Shown piece by piece: positions 59,608 through 64,000 of a stretch of 64,000 nt of DNA. Position 1 is the first letter of the stretch. Every line of letters begins with the position of its first letter. Origin of the DNA: Stereum hirsutum FP-91666 SS1 (Eukaryota; Basidiomycota; Agaricomycetes; Russulales; Stereaceae); assembly GCF_000264905.1 (NCBI RefSeq), contig NW_006763148.1, forward strand, positions 204,545 to 268,544, in the 5' to 3' direction. The translations under genes and the position numbers were made by a program. The notes below the pieces were generated by a model that saw only the letters and a list, made by a program, of their open reading frames with translations, did not search any database and was not told the DNA's origin.

Positions 59608-60399
59608 ATTCTCGCCGGAACACGCTTCGGGATACACAAATTATTCGTGGATAGAAAATGCGAGGAAACTGTCATCGTACATACTGGTCGTGCTAAGTGC
59701 TACGCAAAGAACGGGTATTCAATGCGGGTCAAATGCGGGTACGCCGGGATTGGGTTGAAGTCGACGGGCGCCTGTCAAAGCATGGGTAAAGGTCAAGGGT
59801 GGAAGGTAAGTTTTACACGTCTATCCCAGTAGAACTGAGGCTCACACTGGATCTGTCCAAAATCAATTCTAAACTTCGAAGGCCGTCGAAGATGGGTGGT
59901 GGTTTATGGAGGACGCTAGCATCGGCAGGCACAGATTGAAATTCGGCATGATGCACGGCAAGAACCGGATTTGTCCCGCAGCTCATGTGGCGCGCCACTC
60001 TAAGTCCTGCACAGAGGTGACCTTGGCGTGTACTGACATCCCAATGTATGTACACATGAACTCCAGAAGTTTAAGCGAGTCACTCATCGGATAGCAGAGA
60101 CATTTATTCATTTGGAACTCCCCTCAGTATCTCGAAGTTTCCGACCTGATGGTAAATAAAATAACAGAAAATGCAGGCGAAAGTCGTCGTAGAAGGGAGC
60201 GTACAGCCAGCTCGAGCTCTTTGCGTCGAGCGACTGTGTCAAACAGTAAAGAGCGTAGGAGTGCAAAAGAAGGTAGTAATGCTAGGAGTCAACCGAGCTA
60301 AAGAGATTTCACGACGAAAGCGGGGCGTGGTAAGAGAGAATACCGAGGAAGGTTTGGCGAGCGCTACAGCCAGAGGTGTCGTGCGATCATGTAAATAAC
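59608..60399. other. Intergenic stretch
   Basis: 792 bases between the F-box gene start and the polygalacturonase 3' end. Frames seen here are short or antisense; no gene. Confidence 0.4.
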
Positions 60400-62138
60400 T
60401 TAGTAGGTACCACCAGAGATCTACATTTCGAGCGACGCAAGGAGAAGACAGAATTTAGTGGTTGTATTGAATGTGTTGTGGAAAGATGCTTACAGTGGCA
60501 TCATCCGAGTCGATGTCGCCTTCATCACCTCCAGAGGCCTCAAGGGCGCTCCAGTCCCAGGTGCCTGAGCAAGCACCACAGTTGACAGCGACGTTAACAG
60601 CGCCACTGTCGACGGTGACTTTGGTAGTATCACCGGTGAAGTTGACATCAGAGATGGGTCCTCCAGTACCAACGGTGCCAACGTCATCAGGGCTGGAGAA
60701 AGAGATATTAAGCGTCAATACGCTAAGGAGAAACTACAAGATATACATACTAAGACTGAGAGATCAGGACACCGTATTTGCTGATACCGGAGATGGTGTT
60801 ACTGGTGGCACAATTCGTCAGTACGATGAGTCTGAATGCAAGAATACTACACTTACCCGGAGTAGGTGATACCGGAGACCGAAGCGTCGGTGGCGGCTGC
60901 TTTGACCTTGATTCTAGTACCGTACATGCTACGAGACATTTGTATTTTGAGACACACAATAATACGAAGAAGTAAAGAGTACGAACCTATTAGTAACCGT
61001 GTTGCCGGTGATCGTCACGTCGGAAACGCTCTTGTCGGAGCTAATTGAGCCAATGCTGATGCCTGGATCGACGACTGTCATGTTGGATTCTATGGAAATG
61101 TACAGGGTTAACATACCATGTCCACCAGAGCAGGTGTTGTTGGAGAAGGTGATACTGCCACCATCGTTAATAGCAATGCTACGAAGACACACGTCAGATC
61201 GTCGTCGGAAAAAGTGATAAATTCCGAGGAGCTCACCAATCGTCTTGATTCTTGACTGTGCAACCTGTGATAGTCACGTCCTCAGCAGAGACATCGAACC
61301 CATCCGTATTATGTCCGAGTTCGTCGACGTCACCATCGGCTAGAGTTGATGGGTATGAGCTCAGCTAGGCCGAAGGGACAACTTCAGGGGACATACAGTT
61401 ATCGATAGTGACACCTTTGATGGTGGTAGTTCCATCGGTGCCGACTGAGACGGCCTGAGCAGGTGAGTTCAAGACGGTGAAGTCGGAGAAGGTGCCAGAT
61501 CCCTTGATCCTGGAGCGAGAGCTGCATCAGTCGCCGAACTGAGTTAAAAGAGAGTGAATAACCTCACTTAATAAACGGGTGAGGTTTATCAACGCCACCG
61601 TTGGTGCCCTCACCGTCCCAGTACTCTGCACCTTGCCCATCGACAGTGTAACCATTGCCATTGAAGCTGTGGAGAGATATCAGCATTTGAAAGGGTTACT
61701 TGAGAGTGTTTAGCTACGCACGTTACATCATCGGTATCAATCGTGAATAATGGGCCATCAGCTGCAGAAGTTACACAAAACCCAAACATAAGCACCATAT
61801 ACCAACACAGAAGTATTCAGGATACTTGCAGGAGGTTTTCGAGAATGTGACATCTCCGCTCATCGTGATTGTGGCGCCAGAGGCCGCTGAGATAGTAACA
61901 GTGTCTATAAAGAGAATCAGTTCTGGGCATACAGAGAAGCTCTTGCCTGCATCAACGCACTTCCTGAGCTCACTGTGAAAGCTTCGATGACGACAGCAGA
62001 GCAATCCGACAAGTCTGAAGCGGTGTCGACGCTGTTGACTGTGCAAGTCGCCCGCTTGGCAGTACTGGTGCCACTGGGCAGAGAGAATGCAACGCCGGCC
62101 ATGGCGGCGGTTTGAACGAACACACGGAGAGAGTGCAT
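60400..62138 (-). CDS. GH28 polygalacturonase, secreted
   Basis: Cleaves the polygalacturonan backbone of pectin outside the cell. Twelve exons: 62138-61961, 61904-61830, 61761-61722, 61666-61568, 61509-61397, 61339-61237, 61178-61117, 61062-60987, 60928-60857, 60801-60751, 60692-60494, 60420-60400; 362 residues. Signal peptide MHSLRVFVQTAAMAGVAFSLP, then the parallel beta-helix with the four GH28 signatures in order: HNTDGFDVS (NTD), NQDDCIAIN (DD), GGHGISIGSI (catalytic His) and MYGTRIK (RIK), then SKYGVLISQSY. The mature protein probably begins near a basic KR pair (TAKRATC). Intron 2 starts with GC (GCAAGT) and not GT; only this junction gives SSDGPLFTID in frame. The last exon encodes just ISGGTY and the stop. 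Confidence 0.93.
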
Positions 62139-63483
62139 GCTGACGACTGAAGCGAAAACAAAGGAGTGAAAGATTGAAGGAAAGGGAAGGATGAGGATTG
62201 AATGATGTCGCAAACGAGAACACTGCGACCGAGCTTTATACCAGCGCAAAGCCTGGACAAAATCTTGAGCACATGTGTCAGATGAAAGTCGCGATGTCCA
62301 CTAGAGCGATCAACGGAGCAAGTCGAAGGAATCCGACCTCACAACCGGAAGATGTTGTACTCAAGCCGCCAGGAACGTTAACATCAGACGAAACTGCGGG
62401 GTATACAGAACAACAAACATGGCTGCGCGCAAGCCGCGGCGCGAACTGAAGGCGCCAAGACAATCGGATGACGACATACATATAGAGCAAGTACTTTGAA
62501 AATATCACCTGTTGCTGAGATGGACCACTCAATACTAGAGAAGAATTATGGAAATGTTAATGCAGGAAGACTTAGCTTGGAAAACAAGGGAACGGACCAG
62601 TCCTAATGGACTGACATGTAAGCTCAGGAGTAAGTATCCGAAATCGACCCACCGCAGGCATATACGTCAAAGCGCCGGCTGGGAAACATCGCGAAGACAA
62701 CGACGGCTAGACGATGACGATCACGCTGCAGTCTCTCCGCCTAGGAACGATCTCGGCACGATTGTGATCATTGAATACGACAATGAAATTTGTTCCGATA
62801 GACCCGCTCCTGACTCCGAAGGTTTTAGAGCCTCAAGCTGGTCTGTATGCGAGTGCACGCATACGCCAGGTTGCTACCCATTATTATCCTACAAGGCTGG
62901 ATGAAATGCATAATTGCTGCAAAATATAATGAATAACTCACCTGCTAGAGATGCACAAGGTCCATGAGAGCTAGCTTCATTGAAGAAAATCGTCTGAGGA
63001 GAGGAAGACTGCCACGACGCTACTGCCCCTTTTCATGACCTTCCGAGTCGCACGACAACCAACAAAATGTACCTTCACCGAACAGGCATTCTCCGGAACG
63101 AAATGTTCAGTGAGGAACCCCCACATTGACCGTACGTTGTACTCATGGGCAACGATACATGTCATATCAAACTGCAAGCAATAAGTAGACGCAGGAATCC
63201 ATGCCTCTGGAGGAAATCGTTGTGTCGACCCGGGTGCGGGTACCGTAGATTTTCTGCGTAAGCTTAAACACTCGTTTACTGCGTCTTAGCTGCGTCCGAA
63301 TATCGACGCCTAGAGGGCGGTGAGGGGAAGTTCACAAGTGGACTTACGCCTGCAGAACACACTGAAGAACGCACGTGGAGAAATGACCCATGATCTCCCC
63401 GAATTCGGGGATTCGCACAAGCAATGCCCTCCGAGCTCCCGCACGGTGAGCATGCCGGATTCCCTCAAGAATTGCAGCAAAAG
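62139..63483. other. Intergenic stretch
   Basis: 1.3 kb upstream of the polygalacturonase. A plus-strand frame (62548-62904) has no family support. No gene recognised. Confidence 0.4.
63479..63482 (-). terminator. RNA polymerase III T4 terminator of tRNA-Ile(UAU)
   Basis: TTTT on the minus strand, one base after the discriminator. Confidence 0.6.
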
Positions 63484-63581
63484 TGGACCTTCCGAGAATC
63501 GAACTCGGGACCCTTGCATGAACGATGCATTGTTAGGACAGCCTCATAAGTACAAAGCTCTACCGATTGAGCTAAAGGTCC
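63484..63581 (-). tRNA. tRNA-Ile(UAU): tRNA-Ile, anticodon UAU, with intron
   Basis: 98 nt gene. Acceptor stem GGACCTT pairs with AAGGTCC, discriminator A. D arm GCTC...GAGC; T arm CCGAG-TTCGATT-CTCGG. The anticodon stem is TTGTA with TGCAA, and the loop begins CTTATG, so the anticodon is TAT (UAU, decoding the rare Ile codon AUA). A 25 nt intron lies one base 3' of the anticodon, the canonical position; intron-containing tRNA-Ile(UAU) genes are widespread in eukaryotes. Confidence 0.88.
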
Positions 63582-63779
63582 GACCTCGAAATTCTCGAGT
63601 GAATATAACAGATTTGCAACAGTTGGACGACAAGGTACACACTCACAAGATATGGAGAAAGATCGTAAGCAGAAGTTACAGAGGTACAACAGCAATGCAG
63701 AGCGTGAGGCAACGAGAAGCGAAAGGAGACCAAAAAAATAAACAACGACGTGGCATATGGATATCTCGCAGGTTTCTGG

Positions 63780-64000
<221 letters not shown>

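Overview
The window is nuclear DNA of a mushroom-forming basidiomycete (Agaricomycetes). The signs are genes cut into many short exons by 45-90 nt GT-AG introns, several micro-exons, a DUF6593 protein, a tandem family of MYND-finger proteins of a type common in agaric genomes, and a Crinkler/RHS-like P-loop protein. Exon models were built by hand from splice consensus, reading frame and family conservation. Every complete model closes in frame, but ends and rare splice choices remain inferences.

Left part (1-17 kb): 3' end of an auxin-efflux-carrier-type membrane transporter (+); DUF6593 gene (+); tRNA-Ile(AAU) (+); secreted rhamnogalacturonan acetylesterase, CE12 (-); MMTAG2-like SR/RD-rich nuclear protein (-); secreted GH92 alpha-mannosidase with 25 exons (+). 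Middle-left (17.7-30.3 kb): a 3.0 kb element bounded by about 160 bp inverted repeats that contains a decayed folylpolyglutamate synthase gene; a stretch of transposon-like debris; three tandem MYND-finger genes (-); an unassigned gene (+). Middle (30.8-47.4 kb): Zn2Cys6 transcription factor (-), a gene-poor 5 kb, a small unassigned protein (+), the Crinkler-like NTPase (-), and a NIMA/Nek2 kinase (+). Right (48-64 kb): a fourth MYND gene (+) that is an inverted duplicate of the first, a relic of another, a mitochondrial HAD-IIA (CECR5-like) hydrolase (-), a second Zn2Cys6 factor paralogous to the first (+), an unassigned acidic protein (-), an F-box protein (-), a GH28 polygalacturonase (-), an intron-containing tRNA-Ile(UAU) (-), and the 3' end of SMC3 (-) at the edge.

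Two themes stand out. Conserved housekeeping genes (NEK, HAD, MMTAG2, SMC3, tRNAs) and secreted carbohydrate enzymes (CE12, GH92, GH28) flank a duplicating accessory stretch at about 17-56 kb. That stretch holds the inverted-repeat element with the captured gene, MYND copies in all states of decay, and two Zn2Cys6 paralogues, the second of which has lost a zinc ligand and a splice acceptor. Many exons also switch from C-rich to G/A-rich coding sequence partway through.
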